Shown one piece after another: positions 9,693 through 18,376 of a DNA stretch of 64,000 bases. A program made the translations under genes and the position numbers. Source of the DNA: Faecalibacterium sp. I3-3-33 (GTDB taxonomy: Bacteria > Bacillota > Clostridia > Oscillospirales > Ruminococcaceae); contig NZ_CP094469.1 in the NCBI RefSeq assembly GCF_023347295.1, positions 2,294,001 through 2,358,000 on the forward strand, in the 5' to 3' direction. The stretch's first letter is position 1. Each line of letters opens with the position of its first letter. The notes beneath the pieces were generated by a model, which saw only the letters and a program-made list of their open reading frames with translations, was not told the origin of the DNA and ran no database searches.

Positions 9693-9721
9693 ATTTTAGC
9701 ACGCCTGCCAGAAAGTGTCAA
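9693..9721 (-). promoter_or_regulatory. Promoter of the leu operon
   Basis: On the minus strand TTGACA (9716-9721) and TAAAAT (9693-9698) are separated by 17 bp, immediately before the T-box leader. Confidence 0.85.
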
Positions 9722-9911
9722 GAAGTTTCGTTCAGGATAAAGATGAAAGCATTTCACAATACCATGGGGTAAATCATGCAAAATTGAGGTCGTTGCTCCC
9801 CTGCCCCCTCATCCGGCTAGCCCTTTGCGCACCTATAATATGGTAACTGAGCGGCTTTAGCCCTCTTTGTTAAGAAACTGCTAAGTTTTTGCAAAGTTGC
9901 CCTCGCTGCGC

Positions 9912-9940
9912 TGTTGCCGGGCGGCAAGGTGTGGTATACT
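9912..9940 (+). promoter_or_regulatory. Probable ftsH promoter
   Basis: TATACT at 9935-9940 is preceded by a weak TGTTGC/TTGCCG -35 region at 9912-9919. A second TATAAT lies farther upstream at 9835-9840. Confidence 0.5.
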
Positions 9941-9993
9941 GGACGCAGCAAACGGGTGGAAACCCACTTTATAATAGAAGGAGGAAAGTTCCC

Positions 9994-11844
9994 ATGAAAG
10001 AAGTCAAGCCATCCAAAAAGCCGTTGGCTATCTACTATGCCATCGTGCTGCTGGTGCTGCTGGTCATCAACCTTGTGGTCATGCCGTGGCTGGCCGAGCG
10101 TCAGGTGCAGGAGGTAGACTACGGCACCTTTATGAGCATGACCGAGCAGGAGAACATCGGCAAGGTAGATATCCAGTCCAACCAGATCATTTTTACGGAT
10201 AAGGACAACAAGCAGATCTACAAGACCGGCCTGATGAACGACCCCGGCCTGACCGAGCGTCTGTACGATGCGGGCGCGCAGTTCTCCAGTGAGATCGTGG
10301 AGCAGGGCTCGCCGGTGCTCAGCTTTTTGCTGTGGTTCGTGCTGCCCATCCTGCTGTTCAGCTTCATCGGCAACCAGATGAACAAAAAGCTGATGGAAAA
10401 AGCAGGCGGCGGCCCGGGTTCCATGATGTTCGGCGGCGCGGGCAAATCCAACGCAAAGGTGTATGTGCAGTCCACCCACGGCATCCGCTTTGCGGATGTG
10501 GCCGGTGAGGACGAGGCCAAGGAGAACCTGCAGGAGATCGTCAATTATCTGCATGACCCCAAAAAGTACGAGGAGATTGGTGCTTCCATGCCCAAGGGCA
10601 TCCTGCTGGTGGGCCCTCCGGGCACCGGCAAGACCATGTTAGCCAAGGCCGTGGCAGGCGAATCCAACGTGCCCTTCTTCTCCATCTCCGGCTCGGAGTT
10701 CGTGGAGATGTTCGTGGGCATGGGTGCCTCCAAGGTGCGCGACCTGTTCAAGCAGGCCAAAGAAAAAGCACCCTGCATCGTATTCATTGATGAGATCGAC
10801 GCCATTGGTCAAAAGCGCAACAGCGGTCAGTTTGGCGGCAACGATGAGCGCGAGCAGACCCTGAACCAGCTGCTTACCGAGATGGACGGCTTTGAGGGCA
10901 ACACCGGCGTCATCATTCTGGCAGCCACCAACCGCCCGGATTCCCTTGACCCTGCCCTGACCCGTCCCGGCCGGTTCGACCGCCGTGTGCCCGTGGAGCT
11001 GCCCGATTTGAAGGGCCGCGAGGAGATCTTGAAGGTACACGCCAAAAAGGTGAAGATCGCCCCGGGTGTGGACTTCAACACCGTGGCACGCATGGCCTCC
11101 GGTGCCTCCGGCGCAGAGCTGGCCAACATTGTAAACGAAGCCGCCCTGCGTGCCGTGCGGGCGGGCCGCAAGAGCGTGACGCAGGCCGACCTTGAGGAGA
11201 GCATCGAGGTGGTCATTGCCGGCTACCAGAAGAAGAACTCCATCCTGACCGACCACGAAAAGTGCATCGTAGCCTACCATGAGATCGGCCATGCCCTTGT
11301 GGCAGCCAAGCAGTCCAACTCTGCTCCTGTGCAGAAGATCACCATCATCCCCCGCACCTCCGGTGCACTGGGCTACACCATGCAGGTGGACGAGGGCAAC
11401 CACTACCTGATGAACAAGGCCGAGCTGGAAAATAAGATCGCCACCCTGACCGGCGGCCGCGCCGCCGAGGAGGTGGCCTTCAACTCCATCACCACCGGCG
11501 CGTCCAATGATATCGAGCAGGCCACCAAGCTTGCCCGCGCCATGCTGACCCGCTACGGAATGAGCGATGAATTTGACATGGTGGCGCTGGAAACCGTAAA
11601 CAACCAGTATCTGGGCGGTGATACCTCGCTGGCCTGCAGTGCCCAGACCCAGTGCGAGATTGACCGGAAGGTGGTAGAGCTGGTCAAGACCCAGCACGAA
11701 AAGGCCATCCGCATCCTGACCGAGAACCGCGCAAAGCTGGACGAGCTGGCACAGTACCTGTACCAGAAGGAGACCATCACCGGCGAGGAGTTCATGGATA
11801 TCCTCAACCGCGATGACACCGAAAACAAACCAGAAAATCCCTGA
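9994..11844 (+). CDS. ftsH: ATP-dependent zinc metalloprotease FtsH
   Basis: This 616-residue membrane AAA protease degrades misfolded membrane proteins and short-lived cytosolic regulators. Two N-terminal transmembrane helices flank a short extracytoplasmic domain. The AAA domain follows with GPPGTGKT (about 206-213), [10 protein letters not shown] and the second-region arginines in RPGRFDRR. The zinc protease motif is HEIGH (from His429) instead of the more common HEAGH. AGGAGG (9979-9984) precedes ATG 9994, so the reading frame upstream is untranslated. It is monocistronic, closed by the hairpin at 11878-11919. Confidence 0.96.
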   Translation: MKEVKPSKKPLAIYYAIVLLVLLVINLVVMPWLAERQVQEVDYGTFMSMTEQENIGKVDIQSNQIIFTDKDNKQIYKTGLMNDPGLTERLYDAGAQFSSEIVEQGSPVLSFLLWFVLPILLFSFIGNQMNKKLMEKAGGGPGSMMFGGAGKSNAKVYVQSTHGIRFADVAGEDEAKENLQEIVNYLHDPKKYEEIGASMPKGILLVGPPGTGKTMLAKAVAGESNVPFFSISGSEFVEMFVGMGASKVRDLFKQAKEKAPCIVFIDEIDAIGQKRNSGQFGGNDEREQTLNQLLTEMDGFEGNTGVIILAATNRPDSLDPALTRPGRFDRRVPVELPDLKGREEILKVHAKKVKIAPGVDFNTVARMASGASGAELANIVNEAALRAVRAGRKSVTQADLEESIEVVIAGYQKKNSILTDHEKCIVAYHEIGHALVAAKQSNSAPVQKITIIPRTSGALGYTMQVDEGNHYLMNKAELENKIATLTGGRAAEEVAFNSITTGASNDIEQATKLARAMLTRYGMSDEFDMVALETVNNQYLGGDTSLACSAQTQCEIDRKVVELVKTQHEKAIRILTENRAKLDELAQYLYQKETITGEEFMDILNRDDTENKPENP

Positions 11845-11877
11845 AAATAAAAATTTTTGAATTATTTGCAATAATCC

Positions 11878-11919
11878 GGCCGCCGTATCCGTTTACAAAG
11901 CAGATACGGCGGTTTTCCA
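11878..11919 (+). terminator. ftsH terminator
   Basis: Stem CCGCCGTATC / GATACGGCGG with a loop of about 13 bases, followed by TTTTCC. Confidence 0.75.
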
Positions 11920-12020
11920 TTGTGGATGCGCCGCAGCTGAACCATGGTTTAAAAAACAATTATGATGCAAAAAAAACAAGGCAGTCCCTGCGGCTGCCGT
12001 TTTCAGGAGGTATTTTTCCT

Positions 12021-12635
12021 ATGAAGCTGCTGAACAAAAAGTTTGTCCGTACCCTGAGCTGTGCTGCTGTGGCGGTGTGTGCCGCCGCCATGCTGAGCGT
12101 GGGCGCTTTTGCCGCCGAGGTGGATTCTACCTGCGTGGAGGGCTATCTGCCCCCGCAGGAGCAGATGGTGCAGGGCGACATTGCACTGCACAGCGGTGAT
12201 GTTGCCGTGGGCGAAAAAGATCCCAGCTACGGCGGCTACGGTGCCCCGGAGGGCAACCCCATTCAGGGCAACATTATGCTGATCTCCGGCGACGAGCTGG
12301 CCGACACCGCAAAGGCCGAGGCGCGCTACACCGTCAAGGGTCTGCTGGGCAAACAGCTGCTGTACACCGCCCGCCAGAAGGACGGCGTGCTGACGCTGGA
12401 CGTCCCCGCCGAGGTGGCCACCTTCCGCACCACCATCGAGGATATGCAGGCCCTGCAGGCAAGCGGCATAAAAACGCTGGTGCTGGTGACCGAGAAGAAC
12501 ACCACCACCCTGAACCTCTCGCTGCTGTGCGAGGGACAGAAGTCCGGCACCCGCGTCACCCTGCGGCACTTGGGCAGCAATGCTACCCTCTCTGTGGGTC
12601 TGCGCTGCCGCCGCGACCTGCTGATTGGCCGCTAA
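12021..12635 (+). CDS. Secreted protein of unknown function
   Basis: This 204-residue protein has a Sec signal peptide (basic MKLLNKKFVR, hydrophobic core, AFA-A cleavage near residue 32). The mature part begins with two copies of a short motif, QGDIALHSGD (about 53-62) and QGNIMLISGD (about 87-96), separated by a glycine-rich stretch. The rest looks like a small beta domain without cysteine pairs or a catalytic motif. AGGAGG lies ten bases before the ATG. It lies about 100 bases after the ftsH terminator and ends at its own terminator. I do not recognise the family. Confidence 0.65.
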   Translation: MKLLNKKFVRTLSCAAVAVCAAAMLSVGAFAAEVDSTCVEGYLPPQEQMVQGDIALHSGDVAVGEKDPSYGGYGAPEGNPIQGNIMLISGDELADTAKAEARYTVKGLLGKQLLYTARQKDGVLTLDVPAEVATFRTTIEDMQALQASGIKTLVLVTEKNTTTLNLSLLCEGQKSGTRVTLRHLGSNATLSVGLRCRRDLLIGR

Positions 12636-12660
12636 TCGAAAAAACGGCAGTATAATTTGT

Positions 12661-12701
12661 GGTTCAGAAACGCCCACAAGCGTTTCTGAACCACTTTTTT
12701 A
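12661..12701 (+). terminator. Terminator of the secreted-protein gene
   Basis: A long stem GTGGTTCAGAAACGC / GCGTTTCTGAACCAC is followed by T6. The GTTCAGAAACGC arm resembles the central hairpins of family 2 repeats but lacks their flanks. A second hairpin, AGACCCCCGGC / GCCGGGGGTCT, follows at 12711-12736. Confidence 0.8.
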
Positions 12702-12812
12702 ATGATGACAAGACCCCCGGCGGGCAGCCGGGGGTCTTGTCGCACACTTATGGAGACTAGGACAGGAATAAAAGGAAGATCACATTCCCTTTGCGGGAAA
12801 GAGAATCGCTGC

Positions 12813-14102
12813 TTACTTGCCGCGGACGGCTGCGAAGCCTGCTTCCAGATCGGCAAGGATATCATCAATATGCTCGGTGCCGATGGACAGGCGGATGGTG
12901 TTCTGATAGATCTGCTGCTCGGCCAGCTCGGCATCGGTCAGCTGGCTGTGGGTGGTGGAGGCCGGGTGGATGACAAGGCTCTTTACGTCCGCCACATTGG
13001 CCAGCAGAGAGAAGATCTTCAGGTTGTCGATGAAGGTAAAGGCCTCCTCGCGGCCGCCCTTGATGTTAAAGGTAAAGATGGACGCGCCGCCGTTGGGGAA
13101 ATACTTCTGGTACAGGGCGTGATCCGGGTGATCCGGCAGCGAGGGATGGTTCACCTTTTCCACCTGCGGGTGGTTGGCAAGGAACTCCACCACCTTTTTG
13201 GTGTTCTCCACATGACGCTCAATGCGCAGGCTCAGGGTCTCGGTGCCCTGCAGCAGCAGGAATGCGTTGAAGGGAGAGATGGTAGCGCCGGTATCACGCA
13301 GCAGGATGGCGCGGATGTAGGTAACAAAGGCGGCAGGGCCTGCGGCATCCGCAAAGGAGACGCCGTGGTAGCTGGGGTTCGGGGCGGCAATGTTGGGGTA
13401 ACGGCCGCTGGCCTTCCAGTCGAAGTTGCCGCTGTCCGCGATGATGCCGCCCAGCGTGGTGCCGTGGCCGCCGATGAACTTGGTGGCAGAGTGCACCACG
13501 ATGTCTGCGCCGTGCTCGATGGGACGGATGAGGTACGGGGTGCCGAAGGTGTTGTCAATGACCAGCGGCAGACCATGCTTGTGGGCGATAGCGGCAATGG
13601 CGTCGATATCCGGGATGTCGCTGTTGGGGTTGCCCAGCGTCTCCAGATAGACAGCCTTGGTGTTGGGCTGGATGGCGGCCTCCACCTGTGCAAGGTCGTG
13701 GGCATCCACGAAGGTGGTGTTGACGCCGAACTGGGTCAGAGTGTGGGCCAGCAGGTTGTAGCTGCCGCCGTAGATGGTCTTTTGTGCCACGATGTGGTCG
13801 CCGGCCTGTGCCAGTGCCTGAATGGTGTAGGTGATGGCAGCTGCACCGGAAGCGGTAGCCAGTGCTGCCACGCCGCCCTCCAGCGCTGCGATGCGCTTTT
13901 CAAACACATCCTGCGTGGAGTTGGTCAGACGGCCGTAGATATTGCCTGCATCGGCCAGACCGAAGCGGTCTGCGGCGTGCTGGCTGTTGCGGAACACATA
14001 AGACGTGGTCTGGTAGATGGGTACTGCACGGGCATCGGTGGCGGGGTCGGCCTGCTCCTGACCGACATGAAGCTGCAGGGTCTCAAATTTATATTCAGAC
14101 AT
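12813..14102 (-). CDS. O-acetylhomoserine sulfhydrylase family enzyme
   Basis: This 429-residue PLP enzyme of the Cys/Met metabolism family matches the O-acetylhomoserine aminocarboxypropyltransferase (MetY) type, which makes homocysteine from O-acetylhomoserine and sulfide. Visible features are PIYQTTSYVF, IYGRLTNST, the DNTFGTPYLIRP block and the PLP lysine Lys208 in HSATKFIGGHG. Length and the long form of these motifs favour MetY over cystathionine synthase or lyase; side activity cannot be excluded. GAGAGG precedes the ATG at 14102. The 330-base leader contains a consensus promoter, a small ORF and an intrinsic terminator, which suggests attenuation. Confidence 0.88.
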   Translation of the reverse strand: MSEYKFETLQLHVGQEQADPATDARAVPIYQTTSYVFRNSQHAADRFGLADAGNIYGRLTNSTQDVFEKRIAALEGGVAALATASGAAAITYTIQALAQAGDHIVAQKTIYGGSYNLLAHTLTQFGVNTTFVDAHDLAQVEAAIQPNTKAVYLETLGNPNSDIPDIDAIAAIAHKHGLPLVIDNTFGTPYLIRPIEHGADIVVHSATKFIGGHGTTLGGIIADSGNFDWKASGRYPNIAAPNPSYHGVSFADAAGPAAFVTYIRAILLRDTGATISPFNAFLLLQGTETLSLRIERHVENTKKVVEFLANHPQVEKVNHPSLPDHPDHALYQKYFPNGGASIFTFNIKGGREEAFTFIDNLKIFSLLANVADVKSLVIHPASTTHSQLTDAELAEQQIYQNTIRLSIGTEHIDDILADLEAGFAAVRGK

Positions 14103-14148
14103 TGTTATTTACCTCTCTTTATATACCAAAAGTATTATTGCTGTGTAC

Positions 14149-14183
14149 AAAAAATCCCGATGCGTTTTCAAAGGCGCACCGGG
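14149..14183 (-). terminator. Intrinsic terminator inside the sulfhydrylase leader
   Basis: On the minus strand CCCGGTGCG (14183-14175) pairs with CGCATCGGG (14164-14156) over nine positions, including one G-U. The loop is ten bases and the stem is followed by A then T6. It lies upstream of the coding start at 14102, so it would end transcription before the gene unless disrupted. Confidence 0.75.
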
Positions 14184-14210
14184 CAGTGTGGTCCACCGGA
14201 GCTGCTGCTG

Positions 14211-14339
14211 TCACATTCGGGTGTACATTCGCACAGCCGAGGGCAACATACAATACACATCCGATGCCTGCGCCCGGTTGGTATGCATTCGCCCACAGCG
14301 ATAATTTGCGTGCAGCAGTTCTTTCCAGATCAGCTTCAT
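14211..14339 (-). CDS. Small ORF in the sulfhydrylase leader, possible leader peptide
   Basis: This 42-codon reading frame starts with ATG at 14339, preceded at good distance by GGAAGGAGGG. It stops at 14211, shortly before the leader terminator. It encodes a basic peptide beginning MKLIWKELLHANYRCGRM and ending in YTRM. It contains five Met codons including the start and two Cys codons, a suggestive content upstream of a Met/Cys biosynthesis gene. No homologue is recognised. It could instead be a real small protein. Confidence 0.5.
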   Translation of the reverse strand: MKLIWKELLHANYRCGRMHTNRAQASDVYCMLPSAVRMYTRM

Positions 14340-14442
14340 CTTTGTGCCCTCCTTCCGGTAAAACTTTTCCATCCCTCTATGTACCACCCGCCGGGGAACC
14401 TCTGTTTCATTTTCCTACAAGACTGGTGGATTGGATGTTTGC

Positions 14443-14471
14443 ATTATATCCCGTTCTACCTAGTTTGTCAA
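14443..14471 (-). promoter_or_regulatory. Consensus promoter of the sulfhydrylase gene
   Basis: A perfect TTGACA (14466-14471) and TATAAT (14443-14448) with a 17-bp spacer on the minus strand. Such a strong promoter fits control by downstream attenuation. Confidence 0.9.
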
Positions 14472-14581
14472 TAGGTTAATTCCACTTTTTTCAAGGATGT
14501 ATTTTTTGCATGATAATTTCACCCGTGCCGCCCCCGCCCGACAGCATTTTGTACAGCGGCTCCTTCTGCAGACAAAGCAAA

Positions 14582-14633
14582 CAAAACCGAAGCCCGGAGC
14601 GTCTGCGGACGCTCCGGGCTTCGGTTTTGTTCA
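14582..14633. terminator. Long symmetrical hairpin, terminator of the MFS gene
   Basis: AAAACCGAAGCCCGGAGC and its complement flank a GTCTGCGGAC-type centre. The stem exceeds 18 bp and has T-runs at both ends. The GCGTCTGCGGACGC centre matches the cores of family 2 repeats, but the flanking arms are absent. Confidence 0.75.
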
Positions 14634-14642
14634 TAAAGTTGG

Positions 14643-15899
14643 TCAGACCTGCTTTGTCTCCTCTGTCCGGGTGGAGATGCCGAACAGCACAAAGCCGATG
14701 ACGAACAGGATGGCAATGGAGCCCACACCCACGTTGGCGCTGCCGGTCAGCTGGCTGCCCACGCTGACGATCATGGTGCCAAGGAAGGAGGCTCCCTTGC
14801 CGCAGATGTCGAACAGGCCAAAGTATTCGCCGGATTTTTCCTGCGGGATGATCTTGGCAAAGTGGCTGCGGCTCAGTGCCTGCACACCGCCCTGGAACAT
14901 ACCAACCACCACGGCCAGCACCCAGAACTGCCACTGACTCTTCAGGAAGAAGGCAAAGACGGCAATGCCGGTATAGGCCGCGATGCACACCGGGATCAGG
15001 GTCTTGGATTCATATTTCTGGCTCAGGCGGCCGAAGATCAGCGCCGAGGGGAAAGCCACGATCTGGGTGACCAGCAGCGCCAGCAGCAGACCGGTGGTGT
15101 CCAGTCCCAGTGCCGTGCCGTAGGCGGTAGCCATATCAATGATGGTATACACGCCGTCGATGTAGCAGAAGAAGGCCAGCAAAAACCAGAACACCTGTTT
15201 GTCCTGCGGCAGATGCTTCAAGGTCTGCCCGATGCGCACAAAGCTCTGGCGGATGGCGTGCTGCTCCACCTCCACATAGTTGATCTGGCGGTATTTTTTC
15301 AGCAGCGGCAGGGTGACCACCAGCCACCATACGGCGGTAATGACCAGCGCGATGGACAGCGCGGTCATCTGACTAAGCCCCACCGCACTGCTGCCCAGCA
15401 CCAGCGCCAGACAGACCACAAAGGGCACGCAGCTGCCGATATAGCCCCATGCGTACCCGCGGGAGGACACCATGTCCATCCGCTCCGGGGTGGTCACATC
15501 GCCCAGCATGGAGTCGTAGAACACCAGACTGCCGGAGTAGCCGATCTTGGCAATGATAAAAATGACCAGAAAGGCCAGCCATGTGCCCGCCAGACCCATA
15601 GCGCAGCAGCCAATGACGCCCACAAAGAGGCAGAGCATGAAGATGGGCTTTTTAAAGCCCTTGGTATCGGCCAGCGTGCCCAGAATGGGGCCCAGAATGG
15701 CGGTGACCACCGTAACAATAGAGCTTGCATAGCCCCAGTAGGCCAGATAGTCTACCTTGCTCACGCCGCCGGCCTCGGCCAGCGCATTGAAGAAGATGGG
15801 CACCAGCGTGGCGATCATCAGCACAAAGGCCGAGTTGCCCACATCGTATAAGATCCATGCCCGCTCCAGCGGTGTCACCTTGAATTTTTCAGTTTTCAT
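14643..15899 (-). CDS. MFS transporter, UMF1/Atg22-like
   Basis: This 418-residue protein has about 12 hydrophobic helices. Motifs recall the UMF1 (vacuole effluxer Atg22-like) branch of the major facilitator superfamily: an N-terminal WILYDVGNSAFV segment, the loop ADTKGFKKP after helix 2 and FYDSMLGDVTTPERMDMVSSRGYAWGYIG spread over the next loop. Substrate is unknown; relatives are implicated in amino acid or metabolite efflux. ATG 15899 is chosen for the AAGGGA site just upstream; the 37 codons before it lie in the intergenic region. The phospholipase-like gene lies 43 bases upstream in the same direction. Confidence 0.8.
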   Translation of the reverse strand: MKTEKFKVTPLERAWILYDVGNSAFVLMIATLVPIFFNALAEAGGVSKVDYLAYWGYASSIVTVVTAILGPILGTLADTKGFKKPIFMLCLFVGVIGCCAMGLAGTWLAFLVIFIIAKIGYSGSLVFYDSMLGDVTTPERMDMVSSRGYAWGYIGSCVPFVVCLALVLGSSAVGLSQMTALSIALVITAVWWLVVTLPLLKKYRQINYVEVEQHAIRQSFVRIGQTLKHLPQDKQVFWFLLAFFCYIDGVYTIIDMATAYGTALGLDTTGLLLALLVTQIVAFPSALIFGRLSQKYESKTLIPVCIAAYTGIAVFAFFLKSQWQFWVLAVVVGMFQGGVQALSRSHFAKIIPQEKSGEYFGLFDICGKGASFLGTMIVSVGSQLTGSANVGVGSIAILFVIGFVLFGISTRTEETKQV

Positions 15900-15942
15900 C
15901 GTATTTTCCCTTTTCCCCTTGCACCGCCGGACGGCGGAGTTT

Positions 15943-16740
15943 TTAAAATTCCCCAAAGGTGTGGTCGTAGGCGGCATCCAGTGGCTCGTCCGTGTCCAGC
16001 TTTGCCACATACTCTAAGATCAGCCGCTCTGCCAGCGGCAAAGCCTTGGCGTACAGCGCATCCAGCTTGCGGTTGCTCTCGGTGCACTGCGGGTTCGGCT
16101 GCGGGTTTGCCACAAGGCCGTGCATCCCATCGTACTTGCCCAGCACCTTCATGCCGGTCAGCACCACCCAGCGCTTGACCGGGTTTGAGGCCTGCAGCAC
16201 CTTATGCACCAGGATCATCCCCTTCAGGGCTTCCAGCGCGGTCTGCTCCGAAATATCCCTGTAAAACGGCGCAATGACCCGGGCGTTTGCCGCGCTGGGG
16301 TGGATATGGCTGGCGGTAAAGAAGGTCAGCGGGTCATAGCCGTCCCGGCGCAGCAGCATATTGTCGAACTCGGTCTCGATCTCGCAGTGGGTCACACCGC
16401 TCTCCCGGGTAAACTGCTCCACAAAGGGGTGGCAGGTGCTGTCCAGCGCAAAATGGCACACAAAGCCCAGCGCGTAGGCCAGCGCAGCCTCGCGGTCGGC
16501 TTCCTCGTGCACCACCCGCCGTGCCCGGTCAAAGAACGTTCTGCCCTGCTCGTCGTGCATGGCATTGCCCAGCGCGGCGACCGGGGTGGACTTTTCCGCA
16601 TGGTAATAGAACAGCAGATCCGGCCCGTGCAGGCCGATATCGTACAGTTCCCGGTGCGCCTCCAGCTTTTCCCGCAGCGATGCGGGCAGATGGTCCAGCA
16701 CATTTGCGCCAAAGCGGCGGTGTGCGTAGGTAGAGGGCAT
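15943..16740 (-). CDS. Zinc-dependent phospholipase C-like protein
   Basis: This 265-residue protein matches the all-helical zinc-dependent phospholipase C/S1-P1 nuclease fold. It is rich in metal-type histidines: YAHRRFG near the start, DIGLHGPDLLFYYH, GNAMHDEQG, GFVCHFALDSTCHPFVE and a late HIHPSA. There is no signal peptide, so it is probably cytoplasmic and its substrate may not be a phospholipid. It lies between gpsA and the MFS gene, all on the minus strand, so a link to glycerolipid metabolism is possible but not shown. Confidence 0.72.
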   Translation of the reverse strand: MPSTYAHRRFGANVLDHLPASLREKLEAHRELYDIGLHGPDLLFYYHAEKSTPVAALGNAMHDEQGRTFFDRARRVVHEEADREAALAYALGFVCHFALDSTCHPFVEQFTRESGVTHCEIETEFDNMLLRRDGYDPLTFFTASHIHPSAANARVIAPFYRDISEQTALEALKGMILVHKVLQASNPVKRWVVLTGMKVLGKYDGMHGLVANPQPNPQCTESNRKLDALYAKALPLAERLILEYVAKLDTDEPLDAAYDHTFGEF

Positions 16741-16916
16741 CTCTCATTCCTCCTTCTTGCAGTGCCAGTGCCCGCCGCCCTGTTCCGGCTGCACTGGCCA
16801 AAAATTCTATCGTTTTCAGTATAGCAGAAAGTTTGCCGACCTTCTACCCTTTTGTGTCTGTTTTCTGTAAAAAGTTTTAATAATTTTGCTGCACTTCCCG
16901 CCGCTCCCCCCAAACA

Positions 16917-16962
16917 GAAAAGGGTACTCCTGAAATGCCATGGCATTTCAGGAGTACCCTTT
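16917..16962. terminator. Terminator after gpsA
   Basis: A perfect long stem AAAGGGTACTCCTGAAATGC and its complement, with almost no loop (CATG centre), at the end of gpsA. Confidence 0.8.
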
Positions 16963-16976
16963 CTACTTATTCAGGT

Positions 16977-18011
16977 TCACACGCTCTCATAGCCCTGCGG
17001 CATCTCGCTCTTGCGGTCGCGGGACATCAGGTTGCGCAGCGCGTCGCTGGCGCTCATGCCCTCCTTGACGATGGCGTTCACCGTCTGGGCGATGGGCATT
17101 TCCACATGGTACTTCTCGGCCAGCTCCATAGCGGCGGGCAGGGCGTTGATGCCCTCCACTACCATGCCGACCTCCTTCACAGCCTGCTCCGGGCTTTCGC
17201 CCTTGCCGATCAGGATACCAGCGCGGTTGTTGCGGCTGTGCATACTGGTGGCGGTAACGATCAAATCGCCGATACCGGCCAGACCCGCAAAGGTCTGGAC
17301 ATTGCAGCCCATCGCCACGCCCAGCCGGGCGATCTCGGCAATGCCGCGGGTGATCAGGGCGGCGCGGGCGTTATCGCCGTAGCCAAGGCCGGTGGAGATG
17401 CCAACGCCCAGCGCAATGACATTCTTCATAGCACCGCTCAGCTCCACGCCCTTGATATCAGTGTTGGTGTACACGCGCATACAGGTGTTGCTGAACACCT
17501 CCTGCACCACCTCGGCAGCCTCCAGATCCGGGCTGGCGGAAACGATGGTGGTAGGCAGATCCAGTGCCACCTCCTCGGCGTGGGTGGGGCCGCTGAGCGC
17601 CACCAGACGCACCGCGCGGGGGCCGTTCTCGTGGCTCAGCTCGTCGGCAAGGATCTCGGTCATGGTATATAAGGTATCAGGCTCAATGCCCTTTGCCACG
17701 TCCACGATGATCTGGCCGGAGCGGATATAGGGCCGCGCCTTGGCCGCCGTGGCGCGCACGAACACCGACGGCACTGCAAACAGCAGCACATCCTTGCCGG
17801 TGCACACTTCCTCTATGCTTTTGGTAAAACGCAGCTCCTGCGGGATGACCATCCCCGGCAGATTGGGGTGTACCCGGGTGGTGGAAAGGTTGTCCACCTC
17901 GGCCTCAATGGCCGACCACACCTGCACATCGTTGCCGCTGACGGTCAGCATCCGTGCCAGAGCCATGCCCCAGGTACCTGCACCCAGAACACCAATACTA
18001 AACTTTTTCAC
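16977..18011 (-). CDS. gpsA: NAD(P)-dependent glycerol-3-phosphate dehydrogenase
   Basis: This 344-residue cytosolic enzyme reduces dihydroxyacetone phosphate to sn-glycerol-3-phosphate for phospholipid synthesis. The nucleotide-binding GAGTWGMALA lies at the N-terminus. SGPTHAEEV and the catalytic lysine region SGAMKNVIALGVGI, followed by DNARAALITRG, are all present. The start is GTG at 18011 with GGAGGA seven bases upstream. It ends at a strong terminator, so the phospholipase-like gene downstream may be transcribed separately. Confidence 0.95.
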   Translation of the reverse strand: MKKFSIGVLGAGTWGMALARMLTVSGNDVQVWSAIEAEVDNLSTTRVHPNLPGMVIPQELRFTKSIEEVCTGKDVLLFAVPSVFVRATAAKARPYIRSGQIIVDVAKGIEPDTLYTMTEILADELSHENGPRAVRLVALSGPTHAEEVALDLPTTIVSASPDLEAAEVVQEVFSNTCMRVYTNTDIKGVELSGAMKNVIALGVGISTGLGYGDNARAALITRGIAEIARLGVAMGCNVQTFAGLAGIGDLIVTATSMHSRNNRAGILIGKGESPEQAVKEVGMVVEGINALPAAMELAEKYHVEMPIAQTVNAIVKEGMSASDALRNLMSRDRKSEMPQGYESV

Positions 18012-18265
18012 GTTCGTATCCTCCGTGTCTGCACCGGACAGAGGGAAAGCCCCCTGCCGGTGGATTTGCGCCGCGCCGGGCCGTTGCCCCGCGCCTGCGC
18101 ACTACTATGACCATTGTACACGAAAGCGTCCACAGCGTCAAGCTTCTGCCGCATTGCACAAATATTTAACAAGTTTATGCAATTTTTCGGGCACATCACA
18201 CGTTTTGTGCAAACCGTTTGCGCTGCGGGGCATTTCATGCTATTATAGTATTCTGGTAGGTTTTG

Positions 18266-18318
18266 TAGGGATTGGTGACTCAGTCTCTTGACTTAAACCC
18301 TACTTTAAGGTATATACT
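18266..18318 (+). promoter_or_regulatory. Promoter with overlapping inverted repeat
   Basis: TTGACT (18288-18293) and TATATA (18311-18316) are 17 bp apart. GTAGGG at 18266-18271 and CCCTAC at about 18298-18303 form an inverted repeat around the -35, a possible operator. A hairpin CCGGCAAG / CTTGCCGG at 18326-18344 lies in the leader. Confidence 0.6.
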
Positions 18319-18376
18319 GCTTTAGCCGGCAAGAGCCTTGCCGGAGCGCGTATTTTTAAGCTTTGAGGAAAAACCG

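Noticed and set aside
14380..14400. GGGTGGTAC resembling a T-box core on the minus strand near the sulfhydrylase promoter
   Set aside because: It is too close to the transcription start for a stem I domain and the ACCGCGG part is absent.
12702..14474. A 590-codon plus-strand frame over the sulfhydrylase gene and its leader
   Set aside because: It is antisense to a well-supported PLP enzyme, lacks a proper ribosome-binding site and its product is low-complexity.
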